Source: Imbricaverruca yamaguchii
Lineage: Eukaryota; Arthropoda; Thecostraca; Neoverrucidae
Assembly: GCA_034440575.1 (NCBI GenBank)
Contig: JAOTOL010001614.1
Location: 124,001 to 188,000, forward strand
Length of the DNA stretch: 64,000 bases
Direction: 5' to 3'
Positions within the stretch are counted from its first letter, which is position 1, and every line of letters begins with the position of its first letter. Shown one piece after another: positions 1 through 57,938 of this stretch. The notes below the pieces were generated by a model. It saw only the letters and a list, made by a program, of their open reading frames with translations, made no database searches and was not told where the DNA came from. A program made the position numbers and the translations under genes.

Positions 1-1720
1 ACCGCATCCTCCCACACAGCGCCTACCGTTGGGCGCAGCAACGCAGCGATGCTCTCCTCCACGCCTACACCCACACCCACTCCAACATCCGCCCTACCAT
101 CCCACGAGCAGCCGGCTCCCGGAGCCCGGCACGCCTTCCCCTTCAACACCCAGCCGACTCTCGCCTCCACCGCCTCTCCGACCTTCAACCTCACCGCCTA
201 CTACTCCTTCCCATGCCACCCCACCTCGGACCCGGCCTCCTTCCACACCCACTCCACCGCGGACCCAGCCTCCTCCCACGCCAACCCCACCGCTGAAAGA
301 GCATTCTCTCCATTCCAGCCCAACTACGACCTGACCTGCGCCCACCACCACCTCATCCACCTCATCCACCACCTTATTGGACACGATCTCCCACAGGCAC
401 CCTGCACCATCCCACCACCGCCACCGCCCCTCAGACCCAGACCCGTTCTCCATCCCTTTACCCACCGGCACTCATCCATTTGCCATGGGGCCTGGCCGTA
501 CCCATTTGCCACACCGTCAGGGCCCTCTTCGCCACCCGGATGCCTTCCCACCACTCCCTCCCCCGGGGCCTTGGCCCGTGCCACATTATCCAGTCGGCCC
601 AAACCAAGTCCTAGACTCAAGGCCACCATATCATCCCCCAAACCTCCACAAACCCACAGCCATCCCAGCCTCCACACGAACCTCCCACAGGTCCACTGCC
701 TCCCAGCCTCCATCCAGAACTTCCACAAGTCCACAACCAACATCTGCCAGACCGACCTCCACGCACCATCTCCTGCGCATCCATCAAAACCCACCCAAGG
801 ACCTCATCTGAGGCCACCACCCAGACAGAATCTATCACTCATGAGAAGCCCGTCGAGCCCAAACCCAAAGCACCGGACCAACGACTCGCGTCCGAAACTT
901 CCGCGCCTCCCAGGCAAATCCCGCCGCCACCCCACCCAATCACCTTCCAGGACCCGTGAGTCCTGGGATCCAGGCTACCAGCCTTGGCTGTGCCACGGTC
1001 CCCCCCCCTCAACCCCTCACAGTCCACCGCTTCAACCTCTCCTTTTTCCCCAGCACGACACCGACATCACCCCAGTATAGGAACACCAACAGACACTAAA
1101 CGAGTTCGGTAATGGGACTTTCTCTGCAATAGAACACCGGTGGCCTCCAGGCATATTCATAGAAGTATATATATAGAAGTATAAGTATAAGTATATAGAA
1201 GTATAAGTATATCGGAATTCCTGCAACAAAAACTATTAATCACCACGCTCCAAGAAACTCACTTTCGAGACTCTGTCTCCATTTGGAATACAATTCCTGG
1301 TTGCACATGATATGTCCATAACGTAAGCGGTCCACTTCGGAAATTTGGTGCAGCTATGCATATCACCAACAACATAGCTCATCGTTGAGTAACGTTAAAT
1401 AATCCCCTGATCTGCGTAGCAGTCAGTCTCAAGATTTCCCATTGCCAAACCACGGTCATCTCACTATACATTTCACCGTCAGCTGCAACCCTCACACCAT
1501 GGAAGCAGATGGGACTTACTGCTTCAGGTTCCTCCACCGACTCTAATCATAGGAGACTTTAATGCTAAACATCCATCTTGGGGAAGCGATCGGACGTACA
1601 CTAGAGGACGCGAAATTCACCAGTTTATTTCGGATCACAACGTGACACTTCTAAACATTTGGGCCGCCCACCCACTACAACCCGATCTTAGGAGGATCGG
1701 ATGATGCGAAGTTGTATTCA
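1..1720 (+). mobile_element. degenerate non-LTR retrotransposon (LINE) fragment
   Basis: A Pro/Ser/Thr/His-rich open frame (49-1080) is followed by broken frames that resemble the start of a LINE ORF2. Near 1115-1150 a stretch reads like the usual 'LQWN-GGL' opening. At about 1245 the motif LQETHF appears, and at 1540-1680 the frame reads IIGDFNAKHPSWGS and onward. Both are hallmarks of the apurinic-type endonuclease of Jockey/I-type LINEs. Several stops and frame changes show that it is dead. No reverse transcriptase follows, so the copy is truncated. It lies just upstream of NEIL1, so that gene's promoter and any 5' UTR exon would lie within or beyond it. The endonuclease assignment is fairly sure; assigning the Pro-rich ORF to ORF1 is inference. 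Confidence 0.6.
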
Positions 1721-1981
1721 AGTCTTATGCTTACAAGTTGTTATCTTATTTACATCTTCGATAGGAACCATTGAAGGCATTTCTTTACATCCGACGCCCA
1801 GCCAATGAAACTGCTAAACGAGAAATGTCACTTTTTGGCTGCCGTGATCGAGGATCAGCGAACTGTATGAATATGTGGTGTATTCTTTCCTTCCAGATCT
1901 TCATAATCATCTTCCAATGTAGCTGTGTTTGTGACCTGTAGTTCTTGCTACAGTGACCGTAATACCAGAAGCATCCCAGCA

Positions 1982-17872
<15,891 letters not shown>

Positions 17873-19974
17873 ACAATTTATTTTACTGGTCCCAACGGGC
17901 GCTCTTTTGTTCCTTTTTTCAGTGAAGACGGTGGCATTCCACAAGGGTGTGTGTATTCGTATGGGTAGATTGTTCAAGTTCGTGGTCCTTTCGAGATGAA
18001 CCTGTTAGTATATAATTGCGATAAATGAGATGTCGCTGTTGCAGTACAAACTATCATGTATCCCGTGTTTATATTTATTAGCATGTTTGCGCTTTCAGTG
18101 CCTATGTTTCATAGCAGAATTGCCAGCCTAGTGTTGGATGCGCAAATCATTGCGAGCGATCGTAAAGCCCGGGCGAGTCTAGTCCGTGCTTACGTCACGA
18201 AAGCCCGCCTGAACTGCCCGTCCGGGCTCGACCAGGCCAGGTAGTTCAAAATCGACTTTTTTGTTTGTTCAAGTGCTATTTGTTTGACCCCGTCGCCATC
18301 TGCTGGAATTCCTATCGCGAGCTTCGGTGGCCTCGACATGTTGCCCAACCCAGACACGTTTTGAGGGCTTTTCGATCGATTGTTCGGAACCCAGGGCGAG
18401 TTTCCATGGTTGGTTTCTTTATTTGTTGCCCCCATCTTACTTTTGGTGTATGGCCCTGGTGCGATCTATCGAACCCCGAGGGTGATTTGTAAGGGCCATG
18501 TCGTGCCGTTTTGGTACCTCTAGGCTCCGCGTGATATTCAGGGGCACCAGCCCGACCTTTTGAGGTTCTGGTCGTGACTTTCAAGAACCGCGGGACGACC
18601 TTTTGGCTCTCCGGTGTGACCTCCAGGGGCCCAGGTGCAAACGTTTGATCCCCAGCGTGATTTCCGGGGCTCCTGCTCGACTTTGTGGGCCCCCAACGTG
18701 ATGGTTAAGTGGCCTCTGTGCGATCTTTGGGAGCTCCAGTGGGATTTTTATGGAGCCTGGCGTTATTTTTCCGAACCCTGGCGTGATACTTTGCAGCCGC
18801 ACAATCTCTCAGCGTGATACCCATCCCACAATGCCCCTCCCGATTCGACACACCACTGAGCCTGGCCACCTACTACCTCTCACGCTGGACCCGATCCTGA
18901 CTGCCAATGAGTTAACTCGTCAAATTATATATTGTCTATGATAATAGTGGTTCTTTAGTGTGTTGTCCAGTTCCAATGCACTAGGCAAATGTTGCAAGTG
19001 CACGAATTATCGCTACATCCATCCGAAACGGGAAAACGTTTAGAACACGCATCATTCCACGACTGTATTCCCGTACACATGAACAATGCGATATAAGTAT
19101 TCATTATTGCGTTTCCGTATAAGCCTATGGAAAAGTAGCACAGCAGGGACCAAACAAACAGCACAGTAGGGACCAACAACGTGCAATACACGAACAACAA
19201 CGTTTCCTGACGACCTATACCCGGCGGCCGTCCTCGTTTGCCAACTTCTGGATCACTTGCTCGTGCAAATCCCCAGCCTTTTGAAGCGTCACGAGCAGAT
19301 GTGACTCCAGACTTGGTAATGCGGCTGCCTTACCAGCGGATGTAGGTGGTGGGGCGTGGCCCCCATGCCCAAAACGGCCTGAAAAGGAGCCGCAATTTTC
19401 TACCACCCTTCAAACGAGGCTGTAATATAATCTCCAGATATGAGTGCTGGCACATGCCAGGGCATACTTAAAAACAAAAACAAAAAAAACATTTATACGG
19501 GTGGGACGTATGCGACAAAATATACACGGATACGAGTTTGGTATGGGTCGGCGTGCCAAAAAAAATGCACGTCACTAGTCGACGTGGTCATGAAAAATAA
19601 TAATATTGCAGATCATAAGGAGTTCCACTGCGTAACGTGTTCAAATAGGCCTCGGCACATACGGTAACTTCATGAAAATACAAGAAGCAAAATACATCTG
19701 CGTATCCAGAACCAGCTACGCACCGTTCCCGCACACCGGTCTCTACACCACTCCGCACGCCGACCAGCGAAACAAAATCAATGCACCGACCGTACTATTG
19801 CACCAACCGCGTTTAGGCTCTATGGATCACAGGAGTCACCGGAATAGCAAAGCAGCGCATTCCGATTCCGTGGACGTTACGTAATTGATTGGTGCACTTC
19901 GGTGGCCATTTCGCCGGTCCGGCATTGGTTGCGACGGCCGGCGCGGGCCCCGCGTCCATCCGGCGTCGGACCTC
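17873..19974. other. convergent intergenic region between NEIL1 and FAAH
   Basis: It holds the 3' UTRs of both genes, whose ends are not defined. A block of diverged 25-35-bp repeats lies at about 18300-18800. No other coding exon is supported. Confidence 0.6.
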
Positions 19975-50747
<30,773 letters not shown>

Positions 50748-50859
50748 AGTTGATGCAGTATGCTGCGATCTTCTCCTCTATGGCTTTGCCTCCTATTGCT
50801 GCAAAACGTAGGTATGGTAACAATGTGACAACAGCAACAACAATGTTGCTGTGGTATCA

Positions 50860-51030
50860 CTTTGGAGGCGTCAGGAAGTCCGCGGTCGACTCCGGCAGGG
50901 GCCAAAGGACGTCCGCGGTCACCTCCAGCGGGGACTAAAGGACGTCCGCGGTCACCTTCAGCGGGGACCAAAGGACGTCCGCGGTCACCTCTAGCGGGAA
51001 CCAAAGGACGTCCGCGGTCATCTCCAGTGG
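50860..51030. repeat. 33-bp minisatellite upstream of the FAAH start
   Basis: About five copies of GACCAAAGGACGTCCGCGGT plus CACCTCCAGCGGG. It lies 120-280 bp before the start codon, so it may fall in the promoter, the 5' UTR or a first intron. Confidence 0.93.
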
Positions 51031-51459
51031 CGACCAAGGGAAGACTGCTTGGGCGCGGGTCACAACCTGGCGTCGTGCAACAGGGCACCACTTGGCTACA
51101 CCAATGACGGCAGTCACATCTGGCAAGCCTCAGCTGATGCAGCAACAGCATCGCGTGGTGGCACATACTACTGCACGGTCTAGCTCATAAATGAAATGAA
51201 ATGATAATTCCCTCCTGGTAGGCTAAATAATTATAAAAATAAACACCCTGTTTGATAAAAGATGCAGCTCGAACTGTCAGAAATGTGCACGTGCAAGGTG
51301 CATGACCCCATCGAAACAAGGCACTCTGGCGGCCGTCGTGAAGGCTTTGATGGAGAAGTGCAGCCGCATGATTCTCGAACTCCATTTGAGCTAGGTGCCG
51401 GATGTGCTGACAATTTCAGGGATGAGGGAAAACCATCCAATTAGTGATTGAAAGGAGGT

Positions 51460-53060
51460 TCAGGAAATTATAAACAATCGTTTTCTGCCTGATTGGTTCA
51501 TTCATTCATTCATTCATTTTGAAGAATGGAACAAAATTTATGATTGGGCATTCTATAGACCTCCAGGCCTGAATGAAAACATGGCCAGGTTGATGTGGGA
51601 AGGGATAAGTAGGAGAGTGCAGGAGAGAACTGTTTTGTTGGGAGATTTCAACATACCAGGATTGGGAGGCAAAACTATAGGTCTAAGCAAGTCAGGAAGA
51701 AGTTTAATGGCTTATTCTGATTATTTGTTTCTTTCAAATGACATGAAACTACAAGGGAAACTGAAATATTGATCTAATGCTTGCCAATCAGGAAAGTTGT
51801 GTACAAAATGTGAACTTAGGAGACCTTTGGTAATAGTGATCACATTATATGCATTTCACTGCTTGTTGGAAGTGTAGGAACCAATAAGGCATTGGTTTCA
51901 AATTTTCTTAAGGGGAATTACAATGAGTGTAGGATCTTCCTGAATGCAATTCATTGGGAATATTTATTGAGGGGCTTAGATGCTTATGAAATGTGGAGAA
52001 TGATAAAAGATATACTATTTCAAGGTTATGACAGGTTCATTTCCAATAGCCCATTAGATTAATGCAAACATGGTACCAATTTAAAAAGGAAGCATGAAGT
52101 CTGTAGGAAGCTACAACAGGCCAGCCAGTTTAATCTCCATAGATTACAAGGTACTAGAAAATCTGGCTAAACAGAATATTCAGATTCACCTTGATAGGCC
52201 CAGCCATTAAAGGGATACTGAACATGGATTTTCAATCTTGAAGGACTTGTTTAACTAACCTATTGGAGTTCATGTAGTATGTCACTAAAGAAGTAGACAA
52301 TCAAACCAGGGTAGATGTTGTGTGCTCAGACTTTAGCAAGGCTTTTGATAAAGTTCCATATGGGAGGCTAATTCATTAACAACAGCAGCATGGGATAGTT
52401 GGAAAAGTTATAGGCTGGATTGAAGAATGGTTGAAGGGAAGGAAACTAAAGATAGTGTGAAATGGATGTAAATCTGATTGGCAGGATGATCTGAGTGGAG
52501 TACCACAGGGCTCTGGCCTAGGGCCACTTATCATCTTTGTGAGTAACATTGAGAATGGTGTGTTCAAATTTGCTGATGATGACTAGCTGGTAGGAGTGGC
52601 AAATGGTAGTGATCACTAGGAATATTCAACTAGACTTAGAGAACCACAAAAATGGGCTGATCAATGGCACATGCCTTGCAACTATGATAAGTGTAAGGGT
52701 ATACATATGGGGCCTGGAGGTGAGACTTTACAATATACAATGGGAGAGAGGGACCTGGATGTCATTGAAGATGAAAGAGACTTAGGTGTGTTTATTTGAA
52801 AATACCTTAAAGCAGAAAAACAATTATATCAGCTAGGAAAAGGGCACTCAGAATCCTGGGACTCATTAATAGAAGTTTGAGATACAAGAGCAAGAAAGTC
52901 ATGAAAAACTGTATTTATATGTGCAAGCCCACTTGGAAAATCCTGTGCAAGCATGGAACCCCTACCAAAGCAACTAGACCCATCAGTGGAATTCATAACT
53001 TAGAACATCATCCATAAACATTGCATTGAAATGATAAATTACAATAAAAAAACCTAAAGC
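51460..53060 (+). mobile_element. degenerate CR1/L2-like LINE (endonuclease and reverse transcriptase)
   Basis: RERTVLLGDFNIPG (endonuclease) lies near 51615-51660. Reverse-transcriptase motifs follow: VVCSDFSKAFDKVP (about 52318), SGVPQGSGLGP (about 52497) and FADDD (about 52570). Many stops and frame changes separate them. The copy is old and dead, and lies between FAAH and the GAS2-like gene. Confidence 0.85.
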
Positions 53061-54060
53061 ACAAATTTCCCAAGAACATTAAACACAAAAAAATAAAATT
53101 GCAACCAGTCAGAAAAACATTTGTGGCATTGCAGATGTAGGCCATACTTCCCCCCCCTCACACCCACCCACACTTCAGCAAACCATGGGAAGTAGGTATA
53201 TAGCAAAAAGGATTTGAGTGCAACAGAATAAGCTAAACAATAGTGTAATATTACAATGAAAACCTAACCTAACCTAACCTCACCTGGGATAATCTGGGCT
53301 AATCTACTGATGTTCGATCACCTAACCATTTCGATATTGTATCACCTAATCCTACTGATGGTGGATCACCTAATATCTCGTTAAGAGTCAGACGCAATTG
53401 GACGCAATGTTAACATGGATCATGTACGCCAGGATTGGAAACCAACAGGTGTTTGCTTATAAGCCCACCTAGCGGCGAGTAACAAAAACACAGAATCGCG
53501 GCCGGTTTTAGGCCGTGCGCCTATGGAAATTCTGGGGATGCATTTCGTATTGGATTTTTCCCAATTGATTCAGCCATCCCAGAAGGATTAAATCACCTTC
53601 TCATGATACATAATTGATCAAGGAACATTACCATTCTTTCCTTATTGGTTTATTCCGCTCCGTTCAGAAGTTGTCCTGGTGCGAAGTGAAGACATCTTTG
53701 AGAGGAAGCCCACCTCGTCCAAAGGGTCGGCAAATCGATGTTGGTATCTTGAAGACCTTTATCTTGAATAATTATCTCTTATCTCTCTATCTTTATCTAT
53801 ATCTTGAAATGATTGTACGGGGCCAAGTACATGAAGATAATGGACAGACCAAAATGAATTGGGGCCAGATTCCATTAGCTCCCATGTTAGAAGCTGAAAT
53901 AATTGCGAGATGTGCATGAGAAAAGTTTTACACACATTTTCCCCCTATGAAGCAAAGAACTGAGTTAGGAACATGCTCTTTACGCCCCAAATACTTATCG
54001 ACTGGCACTTTATAGTTTTCATAGTGCATTGTTCCTGCTGTGGGCATGGGTGAAGTTTTA
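53061..54060. other. intergenic region, FAAH to GAS2-like gene
   Basis: No gene was recognised. It holds a short AACCTAACCTAACCTAACCT tract at about 53265, resembling the arthropod TTAGG telomere motif. Confidence 0.6.
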
Positions 54061-54069
54061 GCATGGCAT

Positions 54070-54430
54070 CGAGAGGTGGTGCTGCAGCACCGTCGCACCA
54101 TTGCATACTTGAGAGGTAGTGTTGCAGCACCGGCGCACCATTATACACTTGAGAGGTAGTGTTGCAGCACCGTCGCACCATTGTACACTTGAGCGGTAGT
54201 GTTGCAGCACCGTCGCACCATTGTACACTTGAGAGGTAGTGTTGCAGCACCGTCGCACCATTGTACACTTGAGCGGTAGTGTTGCAGCACCGTCGCACCA
54301 TTGCACACTTGAGCGGTAGTGTTGCAGCACCGTCGCACTATTGTACACTTGAGCGGTAGTGTTGCAGCACCGTCGCACCATTGTACACTTGAGCGGTAGT
54401 GTTGCAGCACCGTCGCACTATTGTAGACTT
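54070..54430. repeat. 40-bp minisatellite, about 9 copies
   Basis: The unit GAGCGGTAGTGTTGCAGCAC plus CGTCGCACCATTGTACACTT repeats exactly every 40 bp. It is intergenic, with no exon recognised nearby. Confidence 0.96.
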
Positions 54431-57297
54431 GAAAGGTCTACAATCACCTAAGTTTTGAGCAGGTAGTTTGGTTTTAATGATTTTTGGAAAGATTGAGGGA
54501 TTTAACCCGGAAGTAGCTCACGATCCAATTGCAGAAAAGGCTGGTTTACATGATGAAGGACGTCTCTGACGTCCTTTTACTTATTTGTCATACAGGTTCC
54601 GTCAGCATTGCGTCGCGAGAAGAGTGTATGGTAACTCAGAACTAATTTTTTATCCGTCAGTCGCAAGTTTACACCGTTTTTTAAGTGTGCAAGCCTATGT
54701 GAATCTTTCGTATGTAAGGTTCTTGGATATCTCTGAATTCTTATTTGCTAAAGGTATATATTAGAGATGTATTGTACTTCATTGTTTTGTCCAGCCGTCA
54801 ACGAATTATGACGAAGCACGATGCGTTAAGCGTGAGACGCAATGTTAATGCAGACATCGGGGAGGGGGGAATCTCCAGTAAGGAAAGAAAGCTGCCAGGC
54901 TCCTGATGTCATTCAAGAACTCTGAAAAATGACATATCGCCCGCGACAAGAGCGCCCGGGTGCTCACAAATGTGTGCGCGAAAAATATGGTTGCAATTAT
55001 AAGACTGCCTCCATAAAATATGATGCGAAGTTCATACATTGAAGCTAGCTTGGCTTCAGACGTCAATTTCATTGTCATTTACAATGATATATTGCGCATA
55101 TTGTTACCTTGCGTGTTGTTTTCGGGAACTATCTTCTCGATCTTCATCCACCATCGCCGGCGGCGCCGCCGGCGGTCCACAGCCCGCTGCTGACCGTCAT
55201 GCCGTTCATGGTATGGCGGGACGCGAAGCTATTCCCTGAACGTTTGAGCTCCAATGCCTCAGTCACAGGCATATTTTCACATTTGAAACGATAGGCGATG
55301 TGCCTGGTATGATTTCCGCCACCATTGGAGTTGAGGCCGACAGGCTTCCTTGATACTGTTTAAGAGCATTTCGCTTGTGGGCGTTGAATGTAAACGATGC
55401 ATCTAAACAGATGCTAAAATTGTGTATTTCTCATGCACAATTTTAGCGCGGTAGAGTCTATGTTGCTTGGCAATGATCAAGGCTAGAACTTTATTTATGT
55501 CCTGTCGTCGTTCGGAATAGGACATATATATATGTGTGTGTGTGCGTGTGCGTGCGTGTGCGTGTGCGTGTGCGTGTGCGTGTGTGTGCAGGCATATGTA
55601 TACATAATAATACAACGTCGCTTGCACGGCGGTAGGCTTAGCATGCCGCATTCCAAGAAGTTTATTCATCCACCATCTGGCCCAGGCATGCACATTTCCA
55701 TTCAACGCAGAGGCGGGTTGAAAAGGCCAGATGTGAATGGCATCTGGTGATGTTATATCATTCCAGATTTGGCCACCAGATGGCATTCACATCTGGCCGT
55801 CCGTGCATCACGCCAAATCGAGCCAGCATGTCGGTCACCCGTCAGCGTGTTGGTCGGTTTGCGCACTGCGCGTCGTCGCCTTCGGTAGTGGCCACGCCCG
55901 ATGTCTGCCGGTGTTGCGGTCCGCTGTGTGGCGACAGGCGCGCGCGCATTGTTTAGGATTCGACTCCGAAGCGCGTTGGAAGCTCTTTGAGGGCACCAGT
56001 GGCGTACATGAACCCGTGTGCATGCACAAGCACCTGGCCACCGATACGTACAGAGGAAAACAGAATGCAGAGATTGCGGCTACATTGTTCTGCGTCGTGC
56101 ACGTATTCCGGAATAGTAAATACAGTTGCGGCAATTCCATTGATTTTGCTCTACGGTTGCAGTCGTTGCACCAAAAGAACTGATTGCCAAAAAAAAAACA
56201 GCATAAATCGCCATAAATATGATGAACAATTTTACAATAAGTATTTCTCAACGATTTTAATTGCAACAGTATAAAAAGCTCTGCGGAGCCTTGCGACGTC
56301 ATACAAGCAGTTGTGTCCTTGTAATGCCGAGGCAGCGAAGGTCAGTGAACGTTATCTCCTATGGTGCCGAAGCCCCTCAGTCACTAAAAGTCGGCAACGT
56401 TGTTTAGTACCAACGAAGCACAGATAAAATATCTTGCAATTCAATTACATTGCAAGTAGAAGTACACACGTAACATTGCCTACAGGTGGGTTACTAACCC
56501 CATCTATGTCTTGCGGCACATTGTCTCTAGCTTCCGGATAGTGGCCTGCCTCTATGGGGACGTTCAAATACATTCACGCTTTATCTGGTTGGACGTCTTA
56601 ACACTGACAGGATGTTAGAGGCTCCTCACATATCGCTACGCACACCAATCGGGAATGTTTTGCCCAACTGTTTGTGAGCACTCGCAGACACTTTACAGAT
56701 GTTACTTTGCATCTCCTCCGTGCTATTCATATCTCTTCAGTGTTCTTGATACGTGCCTTGCGTTTCGTGCAGTGCACGCTGCACCACAGCTGTTCCGAGC
56801 AGCCGGATACAGCTGCTGCACGTGCACACATCAGCTGAACACTAATCAGCGCACGCTGCACCACCTGTTGTGCCGGACATCCGGATACAACTGCTGCACG
56901 TGCACACATCAGCTGAACGCCAATCAGTGTCGCACATCCGCCGCCAGGTCCACGTCTCAGTCAGATCATTCTCACCACAGGCTGCGAAGTCCGGCTGTGG
57001 TAGTTGCCCTGAGTCTGATCTCCGACTGTCAGGGGCTGGTCTTCATCACGTGTTTACCTGTTCGTGGTAGCTCTGACCAGAGCTTTCGGCTATCAGCAGC
57101 TATATTGACTCGGGTCTAGATGTCAGCAGTCACTCAGTTCGATTTTTTTCTAGGACAGTCTGCGCCATCTCTGGCCGTCGACAGCCGTTCTGACTCTGAC
57201 CTGCTCTCTGTCGCTCCAACGTGCGCTCAGGGCGTGAACAGAGAGCAGCGGCTCCAGCGCTACCCTCTGACAGTCAGCAGCGTCAGAGGGTCAGGCC
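54431..57297. other. intergenic region and 3' flank of GAS2-like gene
   Basis: No gene was recognised. It contains a (GT/GCGT) tract (55530-55588) and a 25-bp-stem inverted repeat (55725-55798). Confidence 0.6.
55725..55798. repeat. inverted repeat, 25-bp arms with one mismatch
   Basis: The arm at 55725-55749 (GGCCAGATGTGAATGGCATC plus TGGTG) is complementary to 55774-55798, with a 24-nt spacer. Confidence 0.93.
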
Positions 57298-57938
57298 TCA
57301 GGGCATATGTTCGGTCGGCGCGCGCGGCGTAAAGAAGGTGGGCGCTGGGATGCGTGAGCGGGCGCCGCTCTCCTTGCGGGGTGTCACGCGAGGCGACGGT
57401 GGCGCCACCTCAGCGTCGCCGGCCGGCCGGTACTCACGCAGCAGCTCCTCCATGTGCCGCAGCACCGCCTCGTCGTCGTCCAGGTCGGGCGCGTCCATCA
57501 GCTTCTCGAGGAGGCCGCCGCAGCGCGGCGGTGCCGCTCGCCGCCGCGGTCCCGGCGAGACGGACGTGGAGCGGCCCGGCCCGGCGCCGGACCCGCGCCG
57601 ACCGCGGAACGTGTCGGCAGAGAGCGCCGGCCGAGGGCGCGCGCGCTGCCCGCCGCTCCACGTGTGCTGTCCGCTGGTGCGAGGGCCGCGCCCTTGGCTG
57701 GCGCGGCTCAGCCGTTCCAGGTGGCCGGAGTCCACCGAGAGCCGACGCTCGGTCTGGTCCGGCGGAGACAGCAGCGATGCGCTGCCGGCGCCCGCCTTCG
57801 ACGGTCCCAGGCTCTTCAGGCCGCGCAGCGCAGACGCGATGATCGGGTGGCGCGTCTTGACTGCTTTTATACCCGACCGACCGGCACCGGCACCGGTGGC
57901 CGGCAAATGTGGCGGCGGCGCCCTCGCCGGCGAATGAC
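57298..57938 (-). CDS. GAS2-like last exon (212 residues to stop)
   Basis: The acceptor CCAATTTCAG|GT fits the preceding exon. The exon is very G+C-rich and encodes a disordered Ser/Arg/Pro-rich tail, an acidic helix ([20 protein letters not shown] and onward) and [13 protein letters not shown], a canonical basic-context SxIP site. The stop TGA is at 57298-57300. Long plus-strand frames over it are shadows. Confidence 0.8.

Noticed and set aside
49..1080. 343-codon Pro/Ser/Thr-rich ORF as a host gene
   Set aside because: Its composition is low-complexity and overlapping frames are open on both strands. It leads into LINE endonuclease remnants, so a retrotransposon origin is more likely.
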